Shown here: in pieces, positions 7,750-15,998 of the stretch
Layout: the number at the start of each line of letters is the position of its first letter
Position numbering within the stretch: the stretch's first letter is position 1
Assembly: GCA_025800305.1 (NCBI GenBank)
Contig: JAOXRY010000097.1
Coordinates: forward strand, 1 to 28,238
Length of the DNA: 28,238 bases
Reading direction: 5' to 3'
From: Campylobacterales bacterium
GTDB lineage: Bacteria; Campylobacterota; Campylobacteria; Campylobacterales; SZUA-545
Made by a program: the position numbers and the translations under genes
Notes under the pieces: generated by a model
Database searches by the model: none
The model's input: only the letters and a program-made list of their open reading frames with translations
What the model was told of the DNA's origin: nothing

Positions 7750-8619
7750 TTATTTCCAATCACTTCGCTTAAGTTGTTCAATATAGTCAGCAAGATTTCT
7801 TTTTGGTTCCCATCCTAAAGCCCTTGTTTTATCACTCACTACACTAGCTATCAAACGATTACCTTTTCTCTCTGGTAACATCTCAATTTTTCCACCATAC
7901 ATTTCTGCAACTTCTTTAATTGTATAGCCTTGAGGATTTCCAATTCCATACTCATCACCTTGACCTTTTTCTCCTATAAGCATCAATGCATCAACTGTAT
8001 CATCAATATGGGTAAAATTTCTTTTTTGTGTTCCTGGAGAGACAACTGTTAAGATTTCGTTATTCTTCATTTTTTCTTTAAAAAGTGCAATTAACGTAGC
8101 ATACTTTCCTGTTTGTATCTCTCTTGGACCATAAACATTGTAAAAATAGGTAATAACATAATCAATCCCATACCATACACCATAGTTTTTTACTAGTTGA
8201 GTATTTGATGATTTACTCCACGCGTATGGACTGGCATTGGCATTTTCACCTTCATCTCCAAATTTAGTGCTACTACCAGCATAAAGAATTTTACATCCTA
8301 TTTCTCTTACGAACTCTAAAACTGCAAAAGTTCCATCTTTATTAAACTCCCAAACCTTTTCAATATCATCAAAACTTTGTTCAACTCTTGAATACTCTCC
8401 AAGATGATATACAATATCAGGTACAAAAGTTATAAGTTTTGAAATATCTTTTGTATCACCTTTTACATATTGAACATTGTTAACATGATTAGCTTCACTT
8501 CCAGTAAAGTAGTTATCTAAAGAGTAAACTTCATTATTTTCATTACTTGCTAATCTTTCACAAAGATGACTCCCTACAAAACCTGCTCCGCCTGTTACTA
8601 AAATTTTCTTTTTGGACAT
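7750..8619 (-). CDS. NAD-dependent sugar epimerase/dehydratase (extended SDR)
   Basis: A 289-residue extended SDR enzyme acting on a nucleotide sugar, most likely a C4-epimerase. It has the NAD loop TGGAGFVGS (9-17), the acidic residue after the second strand (LDNYFTG), VYHLGEYSRVE in place of the usual HLAA segment, catalytic Y132-x3-K136 (PYAWSK), YNVYGPRE and the RNFTHIDD segment that contacts the nucleotide. It is shorter than WbpP/GalE enzymes (about 330-340) mainly at the C-terminus. Overlap of its end with the next dehydrogenase gene suggests they act in one pathway, for example UDP-GlcNAc/UDP-GalNAc interconversion before or after oxidation. The start is ATG at 8619 with AAGG nine bases upstream. 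Family is sure, substrate is not. Confidence 0.85.
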   Translation of the reverse strand: MSKKKILVTGGAGFVGSHLCERLASNENNEVYSLDNYFTGSEANHVNNVQYVKGDTKDISKLITFVPDIVYHLGEYSRVEQSFDDIEKVWEFNKDGTFAVLEFVREIGCKILYAGSSTKFGDEGENANASPYAWSKSSNTQLVKNYGVWYGIDYVITYFYNVYGPREIQTGKYATLIALFKEKMKNNEILTVVSPGTQKRNFTHIDDTVDALMLIGEKGQGDEYGIGNPQGYTIKEVAEMYGGKIEMLPERKGNRLIASVVSDKTRALGWEPKRNLADYIEQLKRSDWK

Positions 8620-8646
8620 TCCTATCTACCTTCTATATTAAATAAA

Positions 8647-8895
8647 CTATTCACAAGGTTTAGCTTCAATATTATCTTTTATCTTTTGAAAGATTTTTCC
8701 AGCTATCCCTTTTACTTTCATAATATGTTCAATCTTTTTAAAACAACCATTCTTTTCTCGGTAAGCAATAATTCTCTCTGCTTTTTTATCGCCTATATAT
8801 TTTAATTGAACTAATTCCTGTTTTTCACCGTGATTTATATCTATTTTTCCAAATAAAAAAGAGACAAAAATCGTCATTCCTATAAGAAACTTCAC
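8647..8895 (-). CDS. Small exported helix-hairpin-helix protein, ComEA-like
   Basis: An 82-residue protein with a signal peptide (MKFLIGMTIFVSFLFG) and a single ComEA-type DNA-binding domain. The mature part starts KIDINHGEKQELVQLKYIGD, the classic ComEA pattern in which IDIN..s..eL..LpGIG is followed by A..II.yR...G.F; here it reads KAERIIAYREKNGCFKKIEHI, and a second hairpin follows (MKVKGIAGKIFQKI). The first hairpin has YIG where GIG is usual. Such proteins bind incoming double-stranded DNA in the periplasm during natural transformation. The start is GTG with AAGG seven bases upstream; it follows the UDP-glucuronate epimerase by 21 bp. Together with the exported ligase it gives two periplasmic DNA-handling genes in a polysaccharide cluster. 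The role in DNA uptake is inferred from the family. Confidence 0.82.
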   Translation of the reverse strand: MKFLIGMTIFVSFLFGKIDINHGEKQELVQLKYIGDKKAERIIAYREKNGCFKKIEHIMKVKGIAGKIFQKIKDNIEAKPCE

Positions 8896-8916
8896 ACTTA
8901 AACCTTCAATAAAATT

Positions 8917-9984
8917 TTAAATTTTAAAAAAATCCCTATACCAATCTATAAAGTTATCAATTCCCTTCTTTACAGGGGTTGATGGTTTATAATCCAAATC
9001 TTCAACTAAGTCTATCACATCTGCATATGTTGCAGGAACATCACCAGCTTGAATAGGCATCATATTTTTAGGGATTTCTCTACCTATTTTATTTTCTATT
9101 GCGGTTATAAAATCCATCAGTTTTACTGGATTATTATTTCCAATATTATAAACTTTATAAGGAGCAGAAGATGTTGATGTTCTTCTATTTTTACCATCCC
9201 AGCTTTCATCTTTTTTAGCTGGATTATCAATCACTCTAATGACACCTTCAACAATGTCATCGATGTAAGTAAAATCTCTTAACATCTCTCCATTATTAAA
9301 AACATCTATTGTATTTCCTTCTAATGCAGCTTTTGTAAAAAGAAAAAGTGCCATATCAGGTCTTCCCCATGGCCCATAAACTGTAAAAAACCTAAGTCCT
9401 GTTGTGCTGATTCCATAAAGATGACTATAAGTATGTGCCATAAGCTCATTGGATTTTTTTGAAGCTGCATAAAGTGAAATTGGATGGTCTACACTATGTT
9501 CTGTACTAAAAGGCAACTCTTCATTCAGTCCATATACTGAAGAAGATGAAGCATAAGACAGATTATTCACATTATTATGTCTACAAGCTTCTAAAATATT
9601 CATAAAACCTATAATATTACTTCCCATATAGGCATCAGGATTAGTTAAAGAGTACCTCACTCCTGCTTGGGCAGCTAGGTTACAAACAGCATCAAACTTT
9701 TCTTCTTCAAAAAGATCCATCATCGCTTCTTTGTCTTCTAGATTTAACTTTATAAATTTATATTTAGAATGATTTTTAGATGCCAAAAGTTCTCCATAGG
9801 GGATATTTTCACCATCTTCAAGAGAGTCAATTATTCCACCTCGTTGAAGTCTTCCATACTTCACATTTTGATCGTAATAGTCATTAATGTTATCTAAACC
9901 AACTACTTCATCACCTCTTGCTAAAAGTTTTTCTGCAAGATGTGCACCGATAAACCCTGCTGTTCCAGTTACAAGTATTTTCAA
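8917..9984 (-). CDS. UDP-glucuronate 4-epimerase (CapI/LspL/WbnF family)
   Basis: Interconverts UDP-glucuronate and UDP-galacturonate using bound NAD. The 355-residue extended SDR has the loop TGTAGFIGAH (6-15), NINDYYDQNVKYGRL (the family's D-N-x-N-x-Y-Y-D signature), CNLAAQAGVRYSL, YASSSSVYG, catalytic Y172-x3-K176 (LYAASKKSNELMAHTY), and the FFTVYGPWGRPDMALFLF segment that is almost diagnostic for UDP-glucuronate epimerases. Compared with CapI-type enzymes it carries an insert around residues 47-70 (QRGGIIDSLEDGENIPYGEL), seen in a subset of the family. The start is TTG, one base after the dnaE stop. The substrate would come from ugd (4519-5688). It opens the polysaccharide cluster, and no separate promoter is obvious between it and dnaE. 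Confidence 0.93.
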   Translation of the reverse strand: MKILVTGTAGFIGAHLAEKLLARGDEVVGLDNINDYYDQNVKYGRLQRGGIIDSLEDGENIPYGELLASKNHSKYKFIKLNLEDKEAMMDLFEEEKFDAVCNLAAQAGVRYSLTNPDAYMGSNIIGFMNILEACRHNNVNNLSYASSSSVYGLNEELPFSTEHSVDHPISLYAASKKSNELMAHTYSHLYGISTTGLRFFTVYGPWGRPDMALFLFTKAALEGNTIDVFNNGEMLRDFTYIDDIVEGVIRVIDNPAKKDESWDGKNRRTSTSSAPYKVYNIGNNNPVKLMDFITAIENKIGREIPKNMMPIQAGDVPATYADVIDLVEDLDYKPSTPVKKGIDNFIDWYRDFFKI

Positions 9985-9985
9985 A

Positions 9986-12900
9986 TTACGCTACTTCCAC
10001 ACTTTGTATATTATTTATAATCTCATTCTTAAAGTTTTCATTGACTCTAAACTTCGAACTAATAAGTACCTCATTAAGTTTAGATCTTAATGTTAATTTC
10101 AATGGGGCTGTTCCATTATGTTCTTTAGCTAAAGAGGATATTTTATCCAAAACGTCTTTATCATTTTCGATATTGACAATTACATTAACAGGATCTAATA
10201 CCTTTGGAGCTTCAACCTTAACTTTTGTTTTCTCTTTTTTAGCTTCTTCCAGATCTAGAATTTTTCTGATATTAAATCTTGTAAATTGATCAACTTTACT
10301 GATTGAACACTTAATTACAATAGGTCTTTCTACGTCAAGTCTTTGGATTTTATCCATATCTTTTTGAAAAACCATCAGCTCAATATTTCCATGAAAATCC
10401 ATTAATGAAGCTAAGTAAAACTTATTTCCTTTTTTAGAAAACTTCTCTTTTACCTCTTCAATTTTCCCAACAAACATAGCTTCAGATCCATCAGCTAAGT
10501 TTTCTATTTCACTAGAAAGGGTATAGTCTACCTCATCAATTTCTGCTTTAAAATCATCAAGAGGATGTCCGCTTACATAAAGTCCCAATGTTTCTTTTTC
10601 AAATCCAAGAATCTCTTTTAGAGAGAACTCTTCACTATCTATAAGCTCCAGCGAAACAGCTGTCATTGAGTCATCTTCACCAAAAAGGGAATTTACTGCA
10701 TCTTTTTTAATTCTTCCTACATTACCAGCGGCTTCAACAATCTCTTCTTGCTGATTGAAAAGTGCCTTTCTTGAAAAGCCAAATTTATCAAACGCTCCTG
10801 ATTTTGTAAAACTATCATAGGCTTTTTTGTTGACCTTACTAGAATCGATTCTTGAAATAAAGTTATTGATATCTGTAAAGTCTCCATCTTTTCTAACCTC
10901 TAAAATTGAGTCGATAGCTGAGTCTCCAACTCCTTTTACAGCTCCAAGCCCAAATAAAATCCCTTGTTTTCCATCTTCATATATTGGTGTAAACTCTTTA
11001 TCAGATCTATTAATATCAGGAGCAAGAAACTCAATTTTCATTCTTTTGATTTCATCGATATAGGAAACAACTTTATCAGTATTATCTTTCTCACTGGTAA
11101 GTAGTGCTGCCATAAATTCAGCTGGATAGTAAGCTTTTAGATAGGTTGTTTGATATGTAATCATCGCATATGCAGCAGAGTGAGATTTATTAAAACCATA
11201 TCCTGCGAATTTTTCAATTAAGTTAAAAAGCTCTCTACAATGGTCATAGTTGTACCCTTGCTCTACTCCACCTTGGGCAAACTCTTCTCCATACTTTTCC
11301 ATCTCATCTTTTTTCTTCTTACCCATAGCACGACGGACAATATCCGCTTTTCCAAGGCTAAATCCACCGATTGTCTGTACAATCTGCATAACTTGCTCTT
11401 GGTAAACAATAATTCCGTAAGTAGGTTCAAGAATTGGTTTCAGTGGCTTTGTAAACTCGTCATAAAAATAATCAATCTCTTGTCTTCCATGCTTTCTTTC
11501 AATAAAGTCATCAAGCATCCCAGACTCCATCGGTCCTGGTCTATAAAGGGCAAGAACGGCGATGAGATCTTCAAAAGTTGTTGCTTTTAACTTTGCGTTT
11601 AGTTGTTGCATTCCCGAGGATTCAATCTGGAATAAGCCCAATGTATGACCAGATTGGATAGTTTCAAAAACCTTCTTATCATCCATTTCCATAACATCAA
11701 AATCAATCCATTTTCCAGTTGATTTTTCAATAAGCTTTAGAGCATTATAGATAACTGTTAGAGTTTTTAAACCAAGGAAGTCAAACTTAATTAAATCAAC
11801 ATCTTCAAGAAACCTTCCATCGTATTGAGTAACAATATCATCAGTTCCACTTGGTCTATAAAGTGGTGTCTTATTCCAAAGTTCATCATTGGAAATTACA
11901 AGACCTGCGGCGTGGGTTCCTGCATTTCTTTTTAATCCTTCAAGTTGAGTTGCAAACTCCCAAACTCTTTTAGCTGTAGCATCACTTTCAATAAGCTCTT
12001 TGATTTTTGGTTCTTTCTCAAAAGACTTTGTAAGATTAATTCCCAACTCATCAGGAATAAGCTTTGCCATTTTGTCAGCGTCAGCATATGGAACACCTAA
12101 AACTCTGGCAACATCTCTAATGACTCCCTTTGCCAAAAGAGAACCAAAGGTTATTACCTGGGCAACGTTATATCTTCCATACTTTTCAACAACGTAATCG
12201 ATAATATCCCCTCGTCTTGCTTGACAAAAGTCCATATCAATATCGGGCATCGATATCCTCTCTGGGTTTAGAAACCTCTCAAAAAGTAATCCATACTTCA
12301 TTGGGTCAATATTGGTAATCTCCAAAGCAAAAGCAACAAGACTTCCTGCAGCAGAACCCCTTCCAGGTCCTACTGGAATGTCCATTCTTTTTGCAGCAAT
12401 TACAAACTCCCAAACAATAAGCATATATCCTGGGAACTCCATAGAGTTAATAATATCTATCTCAACTTGTAGTCTGTCCCAGTATTCTTGGTGTCTTTCT
12501 TTTGGAACAATTTGTAGTCTTTTCTCTAATCCTAACTTACACTCATAAGCAAAAAGAACCTTATCATTTTCCAATGAATTTTCTACATCAGGTTCAGGAA
12601 GTAGTAGGCTATGTCCTTCTGCTGTCTGTCTTGTATATTTAAAATTTGGAGGTGTGGGATTTCCTAAATCTAATTTTAAATTACACTTATCTACAATCTC
12701 TTGGGTATTATCAATTAGTTCTGGAACATCTGCATATAGTGTTGCTATCTGCTCAGGACTTTTTAAGTAGAACTCCTCAACTGAGTGCTTTAGTCTATTT
12801 GGGTCGTCAAACATTGCATTGGTAGAAATACACATAAAAGCCTCGTGGGCTTCTGCATTTTCTTTACTTCCATAGTGGGTATCGTTTGTTGCAACAACTT

Positions 12901-13525
12901 TAATATCAAGTTCATCTGCTATTTTAAACATAAGATCATCAATACCTCTTTGCTCCATAATCCCATGTCTCATAATCTCTAAATAAAAATCTTCACCAAA
13001 AACATCTTTGTACCACTTGGCAGCTTCCACTGCTGCTTCGTAACCTTTTGCACCTAGTTTTTTCTTTCTATCTGTAAAAGTATTTAACTGCCAACTTACT
13101 TCACCTTGAAGACAAGCACTTGTACAAACTAAGCCTTCACTATGTTCTGCTAAGATCTTCTTATTGATTCTAGGATAGTAATAAAATCCGTCAATATAAC
13201 TTTTTGAACTTAGATACATAAGGTTTTTATAACCAATTTCATTTTTAGCAAAAAGGCAAAGGTGAAATCTCTGTTTTGTTGATTTGTCACCTATTTCATC
13301 TCTATCATGAAGATAGGCTTCAAGACCTAAAATAGGTTTAATTCCTTCTTTTTCCATAGTTTGATAAAAGTCGATTGCACCAAACATATTTCCATGATCT
13401 GTGATAGCAACAGAAGTCATTCCCCTGTCTTTTAAATTCTTTGCAAGATCTTTAATACGATTAGCACCATCTAAAAGTGAGTATTCAGTGTGTAGATGTA
13501 GGTGAGTAAAGGGTTTAATAGACAT
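9986..13525 (-). CDS. dnaE: DNA polymerase III subunit alpha (DnaE)
   Basis: The replicative polymerase, 1179 residues, a normal length. Order of domains: N-terminal PHP domain (HLHLHTEYSLLDG near 9-20, ITDHGNMFGA near 41-50), the polymerase core with VGPGRGSAAGSLVAF (about 385-399) and catalytic aspartates in PDIDMDF (about 427-433), the third active-site region QYDGRFLEDVDLIKFDFLGL, thumb and fingers (LYRPGPMESGM, GFNKSHSAAYAMITYQ), a tandem HhH region (FGLGAVKGVGDSAI), then an OB fold (EAMFVGKIEEVKEKFSKKG) and a C-terminal region. I chose ATG at 13525, which has GGAAA nine bases upstream. A TTG at 13537 would add four residues. The start region is embedded in a perfect inverted repeat. It is unusual that it is followed after one base by a sugar epimerase gene. 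Confidence 0.98.
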   Translation of the reverse strand: MSIKPFTHLHLHTEYSLLDGANRIKDLAKNLKDRGMTSVAITDHGNMFGAIDFYQTMEKEGIKPILGLEAYLHDRDEIGDKSTKQRFHLCLFAKNEIGYKNLMYLSSKSYIDGFYYYPRINKKILAEHSEGLVCTSACLQGEVSWQLNTFTDRKKKLGAKGYEAAVEAAKWYKDVFGEDFYLEIMRHGIMEQRGIDDLMFKIADELDIKVVATNDTHYGSKENAEAHEAFMCISTNAMFDDPNRLKHSVEEFYLKSPEQIATLYADVPELIDNTQEIVDKCNLKLDLGNPTPPNFKYTRQTAEGHSLLLPEPDVENSLENDKVLFAYECKLGLEKRLQIVPKERHQEYWDRLQVEIDIINSMEFPGYMLIVWEFVIAAKRMDIPVGPGRGSAAGSLVAFALEITNIDPMKYGLLFERFLNPERISMPDIDMDFCQARRGDIIDYVVEKYGRYNVAQVITFGSLLAKGVIRDVARVLGVPYADADKMAKLIPDELGINLTKSFEKEPKIKELIESDATAKRVWEFATQLEGLKRNAGTHAAGLVISNDELWNKTPLYRPSGTDDIVTQYDGRFLEDVDLIKFDFLGLKTLTVIYNALKLIEKSTGKWIDFDVMEMDDKKVFETIQSGHTLGLFQIESSGMQQLNAKLKATTFEDLIAVLALYRPGPMESGMLDDFIERKHGRQEIDYFYDEFTKPLKPILEPTYGIIVYQEQVMQIVQTIGGFSLGKADIVRRAMGKKKKDEMEKYGEEFAQGGVEQGYNYDHCRELFNLIEKFAGYGFNKSHSAAYAMITYQTTYLKAYYPAEFMAALLTSEKDNTDKVVSYIDEIKRMKIEFLAPDINRSDKEFTPIYEDGKQGILFGLGAVKGVGDSAIDSILEVRKDGDFTDINNFISRIDSSKVNKKAYDSFTKSGAFDKFGFSRKALFNQQEEIVEAAGNVGRIKKDAVNSLFGEDDSMTAVSLELIDSEEFSLKEILGFEKETLGLYVSGHPLDDFKAEIDEVDYTLSSEIENLADGSEAMFVGKIEEVKEKFSKKGNKFYLASLMDFHGNIELMVFQKDMDKIQRLDVERPIVIKCSISKVDQFTRFNIRKILDLEEAKKEKTKVKVEAPKVLDPVNVIVNIENDKDVLDKISSLAKEHNGTAPLKLTLRSKLNEVLISSKFRVNENFKNEIINNIQSVEVA

Positions 13526-13558
13526 TATAATTTCCAAAAAATATTTTGGAAATTATAA
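13525..13558. promoter_or_regulatory. Perfect 15-bp inverted repeat over the dnaE ribosome-binding site and start codon
   Basis: The arms TTATAATTTCCAAAA (13525-13539) and TTTTGGAAATTATAA (13544-13558) are exact reverse complements around the four-base loop AATA. In a minus-strand transcript the downstream arm contains the dnaE Shine-Dalgarno (GGAAA) and the A of its ATG, so folding would hide the start. The upstream arm, read on minus, also holds an extended -10 box, TGTTATAAT (13560-13552), which may be the dnaE promoter; transcripts starting there would lack that arm. It could therefore act as an operator, a translational switch on read-through mRNA, or both. It has no U-tract, so a terminator is less likely. 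Confidence 0.6.
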
Positions 13559-13569
13559 CAAAATTACGG

Positions 13570-14730
13570 TTATTTACCCGACAGTTTTTTAGGCTCTTTT
13601 GCTTGTAAAAATTTAATTGCGACAGTTGCAATAATTACATTTAATACACTACCAATAACAAGAGCTGTATAGTTCAGTTCATCAATACTATTTGCTTGAT
13701 ATGCAACAGTCGCTGCTGCGATAACAAGAGTAAGTGGAATCGACTGGGAAAGTGCAAAAAGAACAGTTCCTCTGAAACCAATGCTCTTTACAAAAACCAG
13801 TGAACTTAAAAATCTAATTGTCATAGTCAGACCAACAAATAGAAATACAATTGTCCACAGCCCATCCATAAACAGAGTGCTATACTCTATAGTCGTTCCA
13901 ATATGGATAAAAAATAGTGGGACTAGAAGTCCAAAGCCAAAAGATGAAAGTTTCTCCGGAAGCTCCTTTTTATGCTCAAAAAATGAGCTAATAAGCATAC
14001 CAGCGGTAAATGCACCAAGAACCAGTTCTAGCTCTAAAATCATCATAAATGAGATCATGATAAAGAAGAATGCAAAAGAGAGCCTGAGATCTTGACCTTT
14101 ATTATCTGAGTAAGGCATAAGCCAAGTTTTAAGCTCTGGAAACCACCAAAACACAACTCTAAAAACATAAAAAAGAATAACAATTAATACAAGTGTTGCC
14201 GCCAATGAAAGCATAATAAACAAAAACTCTGATGAAAAACCGTGAAGCATAATACCTGCTGCAAATGTAAGGACGATGATACTTAAGATCTCCCCCATAA
14301 CTCCCAGTTTCAATGAAAGATCTAGCCAAGGAAGATCTTTATCATAATCTTTTGTAAGTGTCATTACAATACCGATGGCAATCAGTGGTAGAACAACCAT
14401 ATAAAAATGTGAAAGTCCTAAAATAAAAACAAAGATAACAGAGAACAGATAGATTAAAAAGTGGTAAGCATACCCTCTATTGATAATCTCTTTTGGAATT
14501 GTTGCTAAATGCTTTAGATTTATCTCAAGACCAGCTAGGAACATCAAATATAAAAATCCAACTTCCGCAAGAACATCAAAAAGCCCATTTTCATGTATAA
14601 GCCCTAAAAATCCAACAATCGCCCCTGCTAAGATCTCAACAACAGCAATAGGAAGCCTAGTTAATTTGGCAAAAAAAGGTGTAAATATTAACAATAATGA
14701 AAGGATTATTATTAATAGAATATTATCCAA
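13570..14730 (-). CDS. CPA2-family cation:proton antiporter
   Basis: A 386-residue inner-membrane protein made of about 12-13 hydrophobic segments with no cytosolic RCK/TrkA domain, so it is a short sodium (or potassium)/proton antiporter of the monovalent cation:proton antiporter-2 group (Na_H_Exchanger fold). Family features are the early LPIAVVEILAGAIVGFLGL segment, FLYLMFLAGLEIN, and ELVLGAFTAGMLISSFFEHKK followed by FGFGLLVPLFFIHIG. The central membrane segment reads LGVMGEILSIIVL, with Glu rather than the Asp pair of NhaA/NapA-type proteins, so ion specificity cannot be given. It starts with TTG and overlaps the end of bioB by eight bases. Its stop lies 11 bases before the inverted repeat at the dnaE start. 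Confidence 0.88.
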   Translation of the reverse strand: MDNILLIIILSLLLIFTPFFAKLTRLPIAVVEILAGAIVGFLGLIHENGLFDVLAEVGFLYLMFLAGLEINLKHLATIPKEIINRGYAYHFLIYLFSVIFVFILGLSHFYMVVLPLIAIGIVMTLTKDYDKDLPWLDLSLKLGVMGEILSIIVLTFAAGIMLHGFSSEFLFIMLSLAATLVLIVILFYVFRVVFWWFPELKTWLMPYSDNKGQDLRLSFAFFFIMISFMMILELELVLGAFTAGMLISSFFEHKKELPEKLSSFGFGLLVPLFFIHIGTTIEYSTLFMDGLWTIVFLFVGLTMTIRFLSSLVFVKSIGFRGTVLFALSQSIPLTLVIAAATVAYQANSIDELNYTALVIGSVLNVIIATVAIKFLQAKEPKKLSGK

Positions 14731-15553
14731 GAATAAAACCTGCTTTCTCTAATTCTTCCTTATCTTTTGAAATCACTTCACCTTTTGTAGTAAGGTAATT
14801 TCCAATAACAATTGCATTAGCACCAGCGTCAAAAATTTCAAGCCATCTCTCTTTAAAAGTCACTTCTCTTCCACCAGCAACCATAATTCTTTTTTCTGGA
14901 AAGATAGATCTTGCATATTCTATAACTTTCAAAGCCTCATCAGGATCTATTTTATCTTGAGTTAGAGCTAATTCAGCATTTGGATGGAAAAAATTCAGAG
15001 GAATTGTGTCAGGCTGTAAAAGTGCTAGTTGATCAAAAAATTTCTTTCTCTCATCTTCACTTTCACCCATACCGAAGATCCCGCCACTAACTAGTTTAAG
15101 ACCAACCTCTTTCACATTCTTACAAGTTTGAAATCTCTCTTCCCAATCATGGGTTGTACAGATAGTTTCATAAAAATCTTTTTCTGTTTCAAGATTGTGA
15201 TTGTAGTTGTCTATTCCATTATCTTTCAAATACTGCAAGTCTTCAACACTTGCAAGACCATTACAGCCAATCAGCTTCAACCCACTAACCTCTGCTTTAA
15301 CAACCTTTGCATTCTGTGCAACATACTCTCTTTTTTTCTTATCAAGTCCAACTCCAGAAGTCACTAGACAAAAACCATAAGCTCCATTTTTCTTGGCAGT
15401 TTTTGCTTCTTCTATAATCTCTTCTGTTGGTTTAGTTTTATATTTTTCAATTTGTGTATTATGGTAAACAGACTGTGTACAAAACTTACAATCTTCTGAA
15501 CAGTTTCCACTGGAAATATTACAAATTGAACAAAGAAAAACTCTTTTACTCAT
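14723..15553 (-). CDS. bioB: Biotin synthase BioB (short form) with one Fe-S ligand replaced
   Basis: A radical-SAM enzyme that inserts sulfur into dethiobiotin. The 276-residue protein is the short form usual in Campylobacterota. The SAM [4Fe-4S] cluster ligands are C18-x3-C22-x2-C25 (CSEDCKFCTQS). Matching the E. coli [2Fe-2S] ligands, C97 (LIGCNG), C132 (ICTTHDW) and R229 (VAGGRE) are present. The position equal to E. coli C188 (KVCSGG) is V155 here (LKLVSGG), read directly as GTT. YNHNLET and SGGIFGMGE are otherwise family-typical. Either cluster assembly differs or activity is affected. It starts at ATG 15553 with CGGAG upstream and overlaps the antiporter gene. No other biotin genes are in the window. 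Confidence 0.93.
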   Translation of the reverse strand: MSKRVFLCSICNISSGNCSEDCKFCTQSVYHNTQIEKYKTKPTEEIIEEAKTAKKNGAYGFCLVTSGVGLDKKKREYVAQNAKVVKAEVSGLKLIGCNGLASVEDLQYLKDNGIDNYNHNLETEKDFYETICTTHDWEERFQTCKNVKEVGLKLVSGGIFGMGESEDERKKFFDQLALLQPDTIPLNFFHPNAELALTQDKIDPDEALKVIEYARSIFPEKRIMVAGGREVTFKERWLEIFDAGANAIVIGNYLTTKGEVISKDKEELEKAGFILG

Positions 15554-15587
15554 TCCTTAAACTCCGTTATAATTTTCAAAATAATAG

Positions 15588-15995
15588 TTATCCTGCATTT
15601 TTAAATTCATCTTTATACTCAGGATTTTGTGATTTCAGCTCTCTAAACATCTCTCCTCTTAACTCATCACTCATGTGAGAGTGACCACTTAAGGTAAAAA
15701 TCATTTCTAACATATGTTTTCCCTGCTTACTTGTTTGTTCATTTTCCTTTGGTGGCAAAGGATGATACTCAACAAATGAGTGAATAATAATCGCTAATTT
15801 ATCTTCAGTTGTATTCTTATCTTTATACATCTGTTCAATTTGATCCAATGTATAAAAAGGAGGCTTTTTCTTTTTTGGTTTCTCCTCAGGAATAAAAGCC
15901 ATGATAATCATCCCTACTATACTCATAAAAACAGCAAAAATGGAGATTACCCATAAAAGAAAAAGAACAGTTTTTATAAGAATTAGATTGTCCAT
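15588..15995 (-). CDS. Small membrane-anchored protein of unknown function
   Basis: A 135-residue protein I do not recognise. One N-terminal membrane segment (about residues 5-35, ILIKTVLFLLWVISIFAVFM and on) is followed by a short basic stretch (EEKPKKKK), which places the rest in the cytoplasm by the positive-inside rule. The soluble part is predicted helical (YTLDQIEQMYKDKNTTEDKL) with no cysteine pair or catalytic motif. The ATG at 15995 is three bases after the end of the exonuclease gene, so it belongs to the nadA-exoX-bioB transcription unit. Coding is supported by the long intact frame and the tight packing. Nothing indicates a function. Confidence 0.75.
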   Translation of the reverse strand: MDNLILIKTVLFLLWVISIFAVFMSIVGMIIMAFIPEEKPKKKKPPFYTLDQIEQMYKDKNTTEDKLAIIIHSFVEYHPLPPKENEQTSKQGKHMLEMIFTLSGHSHMSDELRGEMFRELKSQNPEYKDEFKNAG

Positions 15996-15998
15996 AGA

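Noticed and set aside
11240..11590. Plus-strand open frame of 116 codons inside dnaE, and similar frames inside other genes
   Set aside because: They lie opposite well-conserved coding sequence, have no ribosome sites, and their translations are low-complexity mirror products of the real genes.
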